In this document: positions 45,601-59,766 of the stretch, one piece after another
How the letters are laid out: the number at the start of each line of letters is the position of its first letter
Numbering within the stretch: the stretch's first letter is position 1
Source of the DNA: Cichorium intybus
Lineage: Eukaryota > Streptophyta > Magnoliopsida > Asterales > Asteraceae
NCBI GenBank assembly: GCA_023525715.1
Contig: CM042012.1
Location: 115,669,298-115,733,297 of the forward strand
Reading direction: 5' to 3'
DNA length: 64,000 nucleotides
Translations under genes and position numbers: made by a program
Notes under the pieces: model-generated
The model's input: only the letters and a program-made list of their open reading frames with translations
Told to the model about the DNA's origin: nothing
Database searches by the model: none

Positions 45601-46729
45601 TCCTTGATAGTATACAGCAAGTATAAATATGCGAAGTGTAAACGGAAAAGTGCTAACAAACAGAAAAAGGAGATCGGTTGTTGAGGCCTGTGTGCAACAC
45701 AGTTTCCTTTAAACAAATTCGTCCGGTATGTGTTTGTTTCCCAAGATATATACAACAGCGTAAAGCGGTTTTTTTTTAGATCGCATGAACCGTTACTAGG
45801 CCGGATTTTACCTTAGATGTAAATGAGAATGCATTGTATGTTGAATTTTAGAAGAAGAGAGAATTGTCCTTTAAACAAATTCGTCCGGTATGTGTGTTTG
45901 TTCCCAATATACTACAGCGTAAAGCGATTTTTCCAGATCGTCCGAACCGTTACTCGGCCATATTTTACCTTAGTTGTAAACGAGAATGCAGTTATGTAGA
46001 ATTTTAGAAGAAGAGAGAATAATTTCATTGGTTGTTTTCAATCAGTTGCTCGAGTGTTGTATAATATAACAAACTGTAACTAACGAATTTAAACCCACAT
46101 GTGCAGCAAATCGTAACTGACGAATTTTCAGTTACGAAAATGAAAAAAATATTTGTGCATTTGCAATTCTCCCTGCACATACAAGGAAGAGTCTTGGTGA
46201 TTAAATCTTACAAAACATGAAAGTCTTTAGACTTATAAACCCAACTACTTTTCATTTCCCCACCAATGTGAGATTAATAAAAAACGCATTAACTCATTTT
46301 TCAGCTTCTTCCAACTACCCTACTTTGAGATACAATTTCTCATTTATCTTAAATCCGTTTTTGGGCATGTGATCTATTGAAACGAATGTATCACGGAAGA
46401 GAATACAAACATATAACATTTGACTTATTTTAAATATTTTTATGAACCGTAGTATGTGTTCAAAAATGAGAAAAACAAATTTTATGAAATTGGTTAAAAC
46501 CAATTTTCCAACACCAAGTTCATGCATGTCAACAAAAAATAAGAAAAAGAGAAATGGGAATGATGCTACTACTACTAATGTAACGTGCGACTGTAATATA
46601 TATGCTTTTCATAAAGATAACCGTAGTTGCCCAAGTGTAAAAGGATGAAATAAGTGATTGTTTTCTTAAATATGACAGAATTTAATGGCAGACACTAGAA
46701 ATAAATGTAAAGATTTTTTAGAGGACCAC
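45601..46729. other. intergenic, with a 155-bp tandem duplication
   Basis: 45703-45864 and 45865-46020 are diverged direct copies, each from CCTTTAAACAAATTCGTCCGG to TTTTAGAAGAAGAGAGAAT. The remainder is AT-rich and unassigned. Confidence 0.7.
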
Positions 46730-47109
46730 AATTGGAAAGATCTATTTATGTCAATTCTGCGCATTTCTAGTTACTCTTAAAGAGAACCATGTAAAGTTGT
46801 CTTTAAGTAGGATAGAGAAAATGCACTAAACATTAAGAAAGTGGGGGAATACAAATGCTTGAAAGGAGCAACAGCGCGCAGCGTCCCCTCAAGAACATAA
46901 AGCATCACTTGGTAGGGACATTTAAGAAAGACGACAATGTCATTTATGTATATGTGTGTGAGAGAGAGAAAGAGAGAGGGAAGGAGCCTGTCCCAACCTC
47001 TTTTCATGATTGCTAATATAGCTTCTTTCTCATGTACTCCTTTCCTCTCTGATCCAAGGCCAAACATCATAAGAAATCTTCAATATCATATTCCCAAACC
47101 ATATTTTCG
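46730..47109 (+). promoter_or_regulatory. upstream region of zinc-finger gene 2
   Basis: 46730-46920 is the block shared with 25980-26170. A (GA)n stretch lies at about 46961-46980. The core promoter around 47017 (TAATATAGCTTCTTTCTC) corresponds to 28510-28527. Here the parts are contiguous, probably the ancestral arrangement. Confidence 0.6.
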
Positions 47110-47586
47110 ATGAATACTAATCAAGAAAGCCCAGGCGGTCATATAAAAGGGTGGCTGAATCTTAGCCTAGGACAAAATCTAGGGGAGAGTTCACAATCAA
47201 GACCCGTGAAGATATACACATGCAACTTTTGCAAGAGAAAGTTTTACAATTCACAAGCACTAGGTGGCCATCAAAATGCCCACAAGAGGGAAAGAGATGC
47301 TGCTAGAAGATACCAATCACCAAAGACGACTAACTTGGGAATCAATTTCACCGTTAACCGATCAGTAGGTGTTCATGCCCACTCACTTGTTCACACACCA
47401 AGTAAATTGGGGGGAACAACTGTAGCAAGGTTTACTGATGATGGTGCAAGGTATGGAGTATGGGTGCAACCCGATGATGGTGAGGAAATAGTGGGATTGA
47501 AATGGCCTGGAGGTTTTTATTTGGAACCGCAACCACCTTCTCAGTCGTCAGATCAGGATATGCTTGATTTGAATCTAAAGCTGTAA
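47110..47586 (+). CDS. single C2H2 zinc-finger protein with EAR motif (copy 2)
   Basis: 158 aa, intronless, fully open. The finger residues are C38, C41, H54 and H58 with QALGGHQNAH, followed by KRERDAARR. The N-terminal GWLNLSLGQNLGE is identical to the matching part of copy 1. The C-terminus LDLNLKL is an EAR-type LxLxL motif. The middle, between the finger and the end, is the most diverged part, though HTP, ARF and WPGG patches are kept. Like copy 1 it should be a nuclear transcriptional repressor of the SUPERMAN/ZFP type. The ortholog is not assigned. It lies 18.5 kb from copy 1 in the same orientation, and the spacing is mostly transposon. Confidence 0.9.
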   Translation: MNTNQESPGGHIKGWLNLSLGQNLGESSQSRPVKIYTCNFCKRKFYNSQALGGHQNAHKRERDAARRYQSPKTTNLGINFTVNRSVGVHAHSLVHTPSKLGGTTVARFTDDGARYGVWVQPDDGEEIVGLKWPGGFYLEPQPPSQSSDQDMLDLNLKL

Positions 47587-48257
47587 TTTGGTAGCAATAT
47601 TTATGACTTCCTCAATGTTGAATTATGGCATCTACGAGAAAGATCGGTTTCTCATTGCTGTTCATTTGTCTTTTGAGATGCACTCCACTTTGTGTGGTAG
47701 TTTTTAACTTGGGTTCTGTCCAAGTGTTGAATTTAAACCATATTTGATTAGAGCAAAGTGTGACAGTCATCTTAATAAAATGAAGTTATTTAAGGCGCCT
47801 TTGTAATTTATTCCATATAATTTGTTACGTATGTAGATAATAACATGTCATACTTCGTATTTGCATGTCGTAGGCCTTCAGTTGTGAAGGGGCCCGAATT
47901 TTCATTTTGTAGTGGTTCCGTCACTAAACAGTCGCTAGTCACAATATGTTGCTGCCTGTCTATTCTTAATAATTTGTAATGGTTTACCAAATGTAGACTA
48001 TTATCTTAGTATTAATGAACTTTGTTTATATATAAGAAAAGTACTACATTTGAGGGCGTATTTTTACATTTCACACAAAACCTTTAAAATCATCTGACGG
48101 ACCTGAAAAATAAGATATCCTGCATATTGTACCCTTTAGGTCATTTGACCCTATCGTGTTGATATACATAATGCCATACTAGAAGCAAAAAGTAACTAAT
48201 TAAAATAATACATTGAATATCGGTTTGAAACATATATTCTAGTGGAAAGTCATCATG
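47587..48257. other. downstream of zinc-finger gene 2
   Basis: AT-rich 3' flank. The first 40 bp resemble the 3' flank of gene 1 (TTTGGT..TCCTCAATGTT). No other gene recognised. Confidence 0.5.
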
Positions 48258-48320
48258 GCCGGCCCACAAGTATCCTAGGACCTGTGCAAAAATAAAATGA
48301 GGCCCCGCCGCCCCGGTAAT
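48258..48320. mobile_element. possible hAT terminal fragment
   Basis: GGCCGGCCCACAAG, GACCTGTGCAAAAATAAAA and ATGAGGCCCC resemble the ends of some plant hAT elements. No partner end or target duplication was found, so this is tentative. Confidence 0.3.
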
Positions 48321-48692
48321 AACCAAAATTAATAATTAGAGAGGTGGCTCAGTTTAAATTAAATTAAATTATAAAAAAACATAGGAAAGACTTAGTAAAG
48401 TGATCGAAGATGCATAGGTCTCCTCACTACTATAAAACAATAAATACGAAACAGAAAATAGAATACGTAGCATTCAAATAATCATGTTTTATTTGATATA
48501 TTAAGAAATAAGATATATTTAACAAACAAGTGTGTTCTTTTGGTGTGTTATCCATTTTTGTAATAGTCAATAGGTTAGTATATTTTCCCATATGAGACAA
48601 CGTATTCAAAAAGTGAGTTAGGAGTAACTACCTGCTAATATATACATCTCATGCATATGTATTTTATTACATTTTGATATGCTAAATTACAG

Positions 48693-51450
48693 ATGGATCG
48701 TGAAACTTGGATGTATGAACTATGGCGTGCTAGTGATGAACATTTGGGCTACCTAAATATTTTTCTTGAAGTTGTTGATCATCGGGTGAATGAAGGAGAG
48801 ACTCATATTTGGTGTACTTGTAAAAAAAAAACTTTAGTGGCATAAAAGTAATACAAGAACATCTAGTATGTAATGGGTTTATGAATGTGTATAGACGTTG
48901 GACACCTGTTGAAACATTAATTAATCGTAACACAGTTGATACAAAAATTAATGGTGATGATGTTGATGATTTACACAATGACACTTGTGATATAATTAGA
49001 CCTGGCGATTCGTGTATTCGTGTCGTAAATTCGTGTCACACACGAATTTCACACAATACGAATACACAAAGAGAAATAAGCTTTATCTCCATTTTTAAAA
49101 TGTATTCGTGTCGTGTCGTGTCTCTCACAGACTCGTGTATTCGTGTCTCAAATTGCCAGGTCTAGATATAATAGATGACATGTCATGTGATATTGAAGAT
49201 AATGTTCGTGATAAAGGTTATGAAAAATATCAAAAACTGTTTGAGGAAGCTAAAAAGTCATCGTATGTTGGATGCACCAAATTCACCAAAATGATTGTCG
49301 TGCTAAAACAGATTAATTTAAAACCAAGCAATGGTTGGGGTGATAAAAATTTTAACGAACTTGCTAGAGATTTTACATGAGATGTTCCTAGAAAATAATG
49401 CGTTGCCTATTTCATTATACCATGAAAAAACAAATGTGTCTGATGGATTTGGAAATCGATTTATGAATGGGTATAGAAAATAACAGACATTTATGTGTTT
49501 TTGGCTTGGGCATTAAAGTGTATGATGTACACAAGAGGGAGTATTTCCAACTACTATCAGTGATTTTCCGACTTATGCAAATTTGTCTGGATATAGTACA
49601 AAATGAAGGAAGGCGTGTCCATTTGTGAAAATAACACACGATTCTTATTGTTGGACACCTATAAGAAACATGTATACATGGGACATCGAACATCGCTTCC
49701 ACACTTTTATCTTCATAAAAGAAATTCATTTGATGGAAAAACTAAGAAGGGAGGTATGACTAACCCAATGTATGGGAAAACCACATTTTCCCGAGTTCAA
49801 AATTTAAACATTGTATTTAGAAATGCAGTAAAAATAATTGGAAAAAAGAAATATATCTTTTGGGAAGTGCCATACTAGGATAGTTTAGAGATCCAACATT
49901 GCCTTGATGTTATGAATATTGCGAAGAATGTCTGTGAAAAATTGATAGGCTTGTTGTTAAATATTTCTGAGAAATCAAAGGATGGGCTCCGTGTTCGAAA
50001 GGACATAATTAAAATGGGAATACGACCACGGCTTTCCATTGTTGAAAGATATGGAAAGCACTTTAATTTACCACCAGCTTGCTATACCATGTCCAAAGAA
50101 GAGAAAACAAAATTATGTAAATGTATGCACAATGTGAAGCTTCCATCTAGTTATTCCACAAACATCAAGAAATTGGTGTCGATGAAAGACCTAAAACTAA
50201 TTGGTATGAGGTCGCATGATTTTCGTGTTCTAATCGCACATATTATTCCCATTGCAATACGTGGAATATTGCCAGATGATATTCGCCCCACAATCACAAA
50301 GTTATGCTTGTTTTTCAACATGGTCCATTCACAAGTTATTTATCCTGAAGTGTTGGAGTCATGGCAACGCGATATTATCATCACTTTATGCCATCTTGAA
50401 ATATACTTTCTACCTTCTTATTTTAATGTCAAACTTCACCTTGTATCCCATATTGTAAGAGAAATATAGGTTTGTGGCCTAGTATATCTATGCCACAAGT
50501 ACAAATTCGAGAGATATATGGGTTTATTAAAAGGGTATGTAAGGAATCGAAATCGAATCGAGCAAGTATTGTTAAAATATATGCATCAGAAGATGTGATT
50601 GAATTTTGTACAGACTATATAAAAAGGTACTGCAACTATTGGGATACCATAACTACGACATGAAGGTAGACTTCAAGGAATTGGTATAGTTGGATTGAAA
50701 GCGGTCATACATGATCGTGACGAATTCCATTTAGCATATTTTACAGTGTTACATCACATGATAGGTTTTTCTCCATATATAAATGAGCACATGTCAATAT
50801 TACGGTCAATAAAATGAGGTTTGAAAAATGGTTGGTTAAGGAGCAAATTAGAACATTTCCTGAATAGTTGAAAAAAAGGTGAAAGAAAACTTAGGTAGAG
50901 AAAACCTTGATCCTTTAGTTAAACTATTAAGGTATGGTCTGCGAAATGTCGTATAAACTTACCAAAGCTATGACATTAACGAGTAAACTTTTTACACTGC
51001 TAAACAATATAGAAAGAGTACATTGCAAAATAGTAGAGTGCGTTAATAGAAAGATATGTTGCATACTTTAATGTGAGTCATGAGGCAAGGAAGATTATAG
51101 CCAATGATTAATATTATGCAGTCATTGAGGAAATTTGGGTATTGAAATATGACTACTAAATTATAGTATCTCTATTCAAGTGTAAGTATATCAACAATAA
51201 AGGAGGTGTATAAGTTGAAAAGGATGATTTCACACTTGTCAGCCTTTCTACACATGGCTATGAATCTAAAACTTTGATTCTTGCCAAACAATCTAACCAA
51301 GTATCTTTTGTTGAGGACACGATGGATTCGAGTTGACATGTCGTCCTACATGGTAAACGATGTAACTTGGTGTTGAAGATGCTGCAGATAAGGAAGAATA
51401 CGATCAATTTGACGAACTACCTCCATTTTCTATTGGTATCCTATCTTCAG
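48693..51450 (+). pseudogene. decayed CACTA transposase gene (second, independent copy)
   Basis: Starts after an acceptor-like TTACAG. It is collinear with plant CACTA transposases through many stops and shifts. The transposase-associated domain is at 48693-48900 (HIWCTCKKK). YVGCTKFTKM (about 49270), a relic catalytic region (VYMGHRTSLP near 49680), MNIAKNVCEKLIG (49912), a 185-codon open stretch to 50469 (MRSHDFRVLIAHIIPIAIRG) and DUF4218 fragments (about 50500-50780) follow. The DUF4216 relic is at 51170-51360 (LFKCKYINN, LAKQSNQVSFVED). Unlike the 32-kb copy it keeps traces of the catalytic domain. No CACTA termini seen nearby. Confidence 0.85.
48997..49164. mobile_element. hAT MITE with perfect 8-bp target duplication
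   Basis: 168 bp from TAGACCTGGC to GCCAGGTCTA. GATATAAT is exactly duplicated at 48989-48996 and 49165-49172. Arms contain repeated CGTGTATTCGTGTCG. Removing it and one GATATAAT restores collinearity of the surrounding transposase relic, so it inserted later. Confidence 0.93.
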
Positions 51451-53295
<1,845 letters not shown>

Positions 53296-53350
53296 GCTGT
53301 GATTGGTCCTTACGACCACACAATAATTATATGTTTTATTATAACCTAAA

Positions 53351-53422
<72 letters not shown>

Positions 53423-53466
53423 TCCTTACGACCACACAATAATTATATGTTTTATTATAACCTAAA

Positions 53467-53563
<97 letters not shown>
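53296..53563. repeat. duplicated unit ending in (TA)n
   Basis: TTGGTCCTTACGACCACACAATAATTATATG..CCTAAATC plus a TA tract occurs twice (about 53303-53419 and 53420-53563). The spacers are identical, so the duplication is recent or maintained. Confidence 0.88.
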
Positions 53564-53564
<1 letters not shown>

Positions 53565-54166
53565 AATAGGTTCAAATGAGAACCATTAAAATGTTAAGAA
53601 CCAAGGAAACTAATCTTAGCCTTTAGATTTAAAGGTGGCATAATTGTAAATATTGTGAAATGAGATGCATTTTCATAATCCTAACACTATAACCCTAATA
53701 ATAGATTTAACATCAGATCTAATGCATCAAATCCCTTATCTTCTTCAAATTCTTTAATGAATCTTCAAGAACACAAAAATCCTAACACATCACCTCCGCT
53801 TATCGTCAACACCACCGCCACCGTCTCCTCTACCTACCACCGCGAGCTGCCTGCCGCCTTAGTCTCCACCACATCCCGCCGATGACCACCGCTACCACCA
53901 GCATCAAACAACAGCCATCATATTTTCTTTCTCTACACAACTGTCTCAAATGTGGAGTATTTCTCTCTAATTCGTCAAAATTTCTCAAATTTGGAAAGAG
54001 ACCAAAGAAAAAGTCTAAGATCTTAAGCAACCAAGGTGTTTCATCACCTCTTCTTCCTCGTTGTTGCTCTAGCACCGTCAAAAACCACCATTGTCTTCAT
54101 GTGAAATACATTGGAGAATGTAAACTCCAGCTTGAGAGGGAGGATGTACAATATCTAACATGGAGA
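53564..54166. other. intergenic before element E, CCACCG-rich patch
   Basis: 53800-53910 is rich in CCACCG/CACCGCC triplets, and weak frames occur on both strands (83 and 104 codons). No domain recognised. It could be a captured gene fragment, but I cannot support that. Confidence 0.35.
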
Positions 54167-55256
<1,090 letters not shown>

Positions 55257-55257
55257 A

Positions 55258-55269
55258 TGATATCAGAGC
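55258..55269 (+). other. primer-binding site of element E
   Basis: TGATATCAGAGC, one change from the Met consensus, 1 bp after the LTR. Confidence 0.8.
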
Positions 55270-56505
55270 TATTTGTTGTTTTCTAATTGAATTGTTATAA
55301 TAGTTTTCCTAAAATTTAGGGTTTAAAGCTTATAAACCCTAATTTTATGCCAATCGATTTTTAGGGTTAGGGTTTTTGAAACCCTAGCCCCTCCCCTATA
55401 TTATTTTCGAAAATTACATAAGGTTTTATAATGTATTCTATTTTTGGTAACTTTTGATTATTTAATAATTGGATAACCTTAAACCCATTATTTGTTTTTT
55501 AAAAAATTAAGGGGTTTAAGATAGGTTTAAATTAATTTAATTAATTTGTGATACCTATCTAGATTTAATTAATTAAATTAATTGTTTAATTAAAAGATAA
55601 ATTAAATCATTTAAAGGTTTAAATTTAATTTTAAATTTAATAGTTAATTTTTGAAAAATTAAATAGATAAACCAGAAATGTTTTAAAAGTTTAAAATACA
55701 TCTTATATATATTATAATTAAAAGTTAATATTATATATATAAGATAAACTGGTTAGTCAAATCAATAGTAGGCCTCATTCACGAAGCTGATCTATAAAGA
55801 GGGTATAAGGAGACTGCCTATAAAATGGCAGTCTAATGGGTGGCTACTCTCACCCACCACTCTCCTGATCAGTGGAGGGTCGTTAGCCGAACGGGTTTGA
55901 TATGACCGCTTAATCCCATTAAAAGTATAATGTTATTAATCAAAGTACTGGAACAGTTTTATAAAATCCCAATCTAGTTGCTTTAGGAAAAATGTGAAAA
56001 GATGCTAATCCATGAAATTGCACATTGCACTTTATGAGACATTAGTGGAGCGTGTGTGGTTTACCGGCACACTAATAGGGGCCCATAAAGAGTTGCAATG
56101 GGTTTCTCAATCTTGTCATTGTTGATGGAGCGTGTATGGTTTACCGGCACGTCAATTTGATATGACAATTGACTTTGAGAGTAGCAAGCTAATTTGCATG
56201 GTTATTCACATCCAGTTTGTGATCCTCGACATCCCAGTCACAAACAGTGGAGCACATCTGAGATTAAACATGCTATTGAACAGTTCAATAAATCTCAAAG
56301 ATCTAGGAATTTCACTATAATATGATTATCTTCCGTGGTGGAATTGGCTGAATCGGCATTCGCCTGCCTTTATAAAATTTACAATTAGATTACGGAATCC
56401 CTCTTCTAAGTTGTGAATTATATAGTTGGGTCCTAGCCTTATTATTATTATTGGGTTAATATTAAGGATTACTATATATCTAATTAAAACTACCTTCTTT
56501 TATAA
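55270..56505 (+). other. 5' leader of element E
   Basis: Homologous to 19010-20275 inverted, including GGAGCGTGTGTGGTTTACCGG and the AT-rich part. The gag start and roughly its first hundred codons are deleted at about 56500. Confidence 0.7.
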
Positions 56506-57084
56506 GTCCTATGAGATGCACAAGGACCTTACGGAAAAGTTCCATAATCGAGCGTGTGTCGAGAGGTGCGAAGTGGTCCGACCCCTCATGATAGGTAAGC
56601 CTAAGGACGGAGAGTCTGTCTGCACTCACGTGCAAATGATGCAAGGTTATGTGGAGAGACTGTAGAAGCTTGGAATGCAAGTCGATGAGGAGTTGGCCAT
56701 TGACATGGTGCTAAACTCCTTACCGAGTTCTTATGACCAGTTCACACTGGTGTATCATTTGAACAACACTCAGACCTCGTTGTCTGAGTTGCATAACATG
56801 CTGCAGCCTGCAGAAGATGGGCTGAAGGGTAAAATTGTACCCTCAGTGAACCAGCCTGTCTTGGCAATTGGTCAAAGCAAAGGAAAGAAACGGAAGGGGC
56901 CTCCCAAGCAGAATTGGAGGGAAAAGGTTCAAGTCGGGTCATCCAGTAATGGCTCGAGACCCAAGTCTTCCGGCATTCCTCATGTCTCAAATCCCAAAGA
57001 TGCTGACTACTTCTATTACAAAGAAAAGGGTCACTGAGGGTATATACTTGCCCGAAATACTTACAGGACAACAAAGATGGCAAA
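56506..57084 (+). pseudogene. copia gag fragment (element E)
   Basis: Begins in the middle of gag (YEMHKDLTEKFH). It has a TAG at about 56663 and continues NSLPSSYDQFTLVYHLNN, PPKQNWREK and YFYYKEKGH, followed by a TGA. The zinc knuckle has lost its Cys residues. Clearly related to gag of element C. Confidence 0.85.
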
Positions 57085-57576
57085 GTGAAGCCATCGTCAG
57101 CAGGTATATACACTATCTCTAATAACTCATCATCTTCATGTTCTTGGGTCCTTGATACAGGATGTGGTTTTCACATTTGTTCTGATTTACATGGCCTAGA
57201 GGAAAGTAGGGAGGTGGAGCACGGGAAGATAAACTTAATCATGGGTAATAGGAGATCGTCACCTGTTACCAAGATAGGAGTTTATAACTTAGTGCTTAGT
57301 AGTGGTGTTAGATTAGAATTACTAAATTGTTGCTATTTGTCAGATATGGCAAGAAACATCATTTCATTTCATGCATTGTTCAGACAAGGTTTTCAATATT
57401 CTTTTAACAATTTGAATGCTTCAATTTCTGTTTATAAGAATGGTACTTTTATTTTTGATGCTTTACCTTGTGATGGTGTGTATGAAACAGTGACTTGTGT
57501 TGATAATTTAGGAAATAATGTATTGCATATTGATTCTTCTAGTGGTGTACAAAAGGCATGCTTGTGGCATAGTCGT
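57085..57576 (+). pseudogene. copia protease fragment (element E)
   Basis: Open frame with WVLDTGCGFHICSDL (aspartic protease active site) and the following domain, ending in KACLWHSR where the gypsy insertion starts. Codons after 57576 belong to the gypsy LTR. Confidence 0.85.
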
Positions 57577-59766
57577 TGTAACACCCGGCTTTTAAAACAA
57601 AAACACCCCTGAAAATTTTTTCATTTATAATAAAGGTTTCATTACATAAAACCATAATAAACAGGGTATATTTTAATAAAAACGGGTACAAGTGTATCAA
57701 GGAGAGTATGAAATACCAAATCTCCTTTAAAGCCGGGCTGCTACTGAGAGCATCTACAAGTCCACTTCTTGAGTCACGGACTTTATCCTTACCCTTACCA
57801 GGGATATGCTAACCTGCAGGGACATTTAACAAACGGTATGAGCTACAAAGCTCAGTGAGTAATCGTATCTGCAAATAACACGTATAAAAATACATTCATA
57901 TATCTGTTTGGATATCGGATCCAAACTCCTAGCTCCGTTCTTGTCATCGCAATGACTCACGGCTCCGTTCTTGTCATCGCAATGACTCACGGCTTATCCG
58001 GTATTGCCTTTTCAAAGGTTGACTCACAGCTCCGTTCTTGTCTATTGTAGACTCACGGCTTATCTGGTATTGTCGCATAATTTATTTATTTATTTATTTA
58101 TTGACTCACAGCTCCGTTCTTGTCTTTATCAGACTCACGGCTTATCTGGTATTGTCGCATAATTTATTTATTTATTTATTGACTCACAGCTCCGTTCTTG
58201 TCTTTATCAGACTCACGGCTTATCTGGTATTGTCATATCATTGACTCACAGCTCCGTTCTTGTCTATCATAGACTCACGGCTTATTTGGTATTGTCTTTC
58301 CAATGCACCTGTAAACTGTCAAATTCTGTCCCCCAAATCTGTTTCAATCTGTAACAGTCCAACCAATACATATCATATATGATATAAGTGAGATTACTCA
58401 CCCGGATACTTGCTGCACTTAATTCCGGTTGTTTCTTGCCTTTGCATGCACCACAACCATTTGTCCCATACCTATATATTCATTTATATACCAAATGATA
58501 ATAGGTTAATCATCATTTCAGTTGACTCTATTACACAAGAGTCCAATATAACACAATTGGGGACCATTTCTAGATGATAACTTTCATTTACCATCTTTTT
58601 ACAAATTATACATTTTCCCAAAATACACGTATTTTGCTACAGTACTTTCGGGAAGTCGTACACGTATTCCGATAATTTTCCATGAAGTTTCACAACATAT
58701 TAGACCTATGTTTAAAATTTCAGGTCAATCAGATAAGCCTAGCATCAAATTCAAACTTGGAAATTGCACCAATTTTTAACAGAGGATTTTCTGCATTCTG
58801 TCGCAGCCTCGCGTCGCGACTGCTGAACAGAAGTGCAGAAACTCCCGATTTTTATGCTACAAATTTCCATTTTCTCATATTAAGCCCTTAATACATGACT
58901 TAATCGATAGAGGATTGTTCCAGGTCAAAAACCATTCATTTACATCTAGTTTTAACCCATGGAAATCATATAATTCAAACATTTTCCAACAATTCCCGTT
59001 TTTGACATTTTGGTCCAAAAACCGAAATTCTTGAATTTTACTTGCTTCTACTGATTTCTTTCAGTCAATATAGCATCTAGAACCCATTTTAAGCCATTAG
59101 AATCAAGTTAATCATATAAACTTGGATTTTAGGGTTCTTGGCAAAATTCCCAATTCTCAACAATAACAACATACTTTCAATTTTTGAGTCATGTTCTTAA
59201 TACATAACTTATTTCAACTTAGAAATCATGTAATTATCTTGGATTATGACTGGAATTCGAATTTCAGTTCATCCCAGGAAAATCATATTCAAGAACTTGA
59301 CTAAGAAGTCAATTTCTTACCTTATTTTACTTGCCAAATCTTCATTCTTCAAACACTTGGCCTAAATTCTGCTTCACTTCTCAAGAAATTGCAGAATTCA
59401 CATCACCAAAATCCTTCCCGTAGCTTCTCCAAATGATCAGCCACATAAGAGAGTCAACTCTCCTATTTATACTTCCAGATTTTTCAAATTTAGTCCCTAA
59501 GTTCACTTTCTTGAACTTTTGGCACTATAATCAAATTTTATCACAATAAAACTTTCTTTTCTTATGTTTTTGCCACAAGCAAACAATATTTTTACATAAT
59601 TGGTCCTTCACATGGTCAAATGACCAAATTACCCTTTTATGGTAAAATGACCAATTTACCCCCCTTTTTTCTAGTATTAGTTTTCTAATACTTAGAACAC
59701 CATATTAAATCATAAATACACTATGATTACCGTATAAATACTTATCAAAAGTATCGTGGTGTTACA
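57577..59766 (-). repeat. 3' LTR of element F
   Basis: 2190 bp, TGTAACACCCGGC to GGTGTTACA. It matches the right LTR closely for about 350 bp, after which the two differ (near 57930 and 63857). It includes a local tandem array. Confidence 0.85.
57928..58300. repeat. tandem repeats in F LTR
   Basis: About five units combining GACTCACAGCTCCGTTCTTG and GACTCACGGCTTATCTGG with variable TTTA runs. Not present at the same place in the visible part of the right LTR. Confidence 0.85.
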
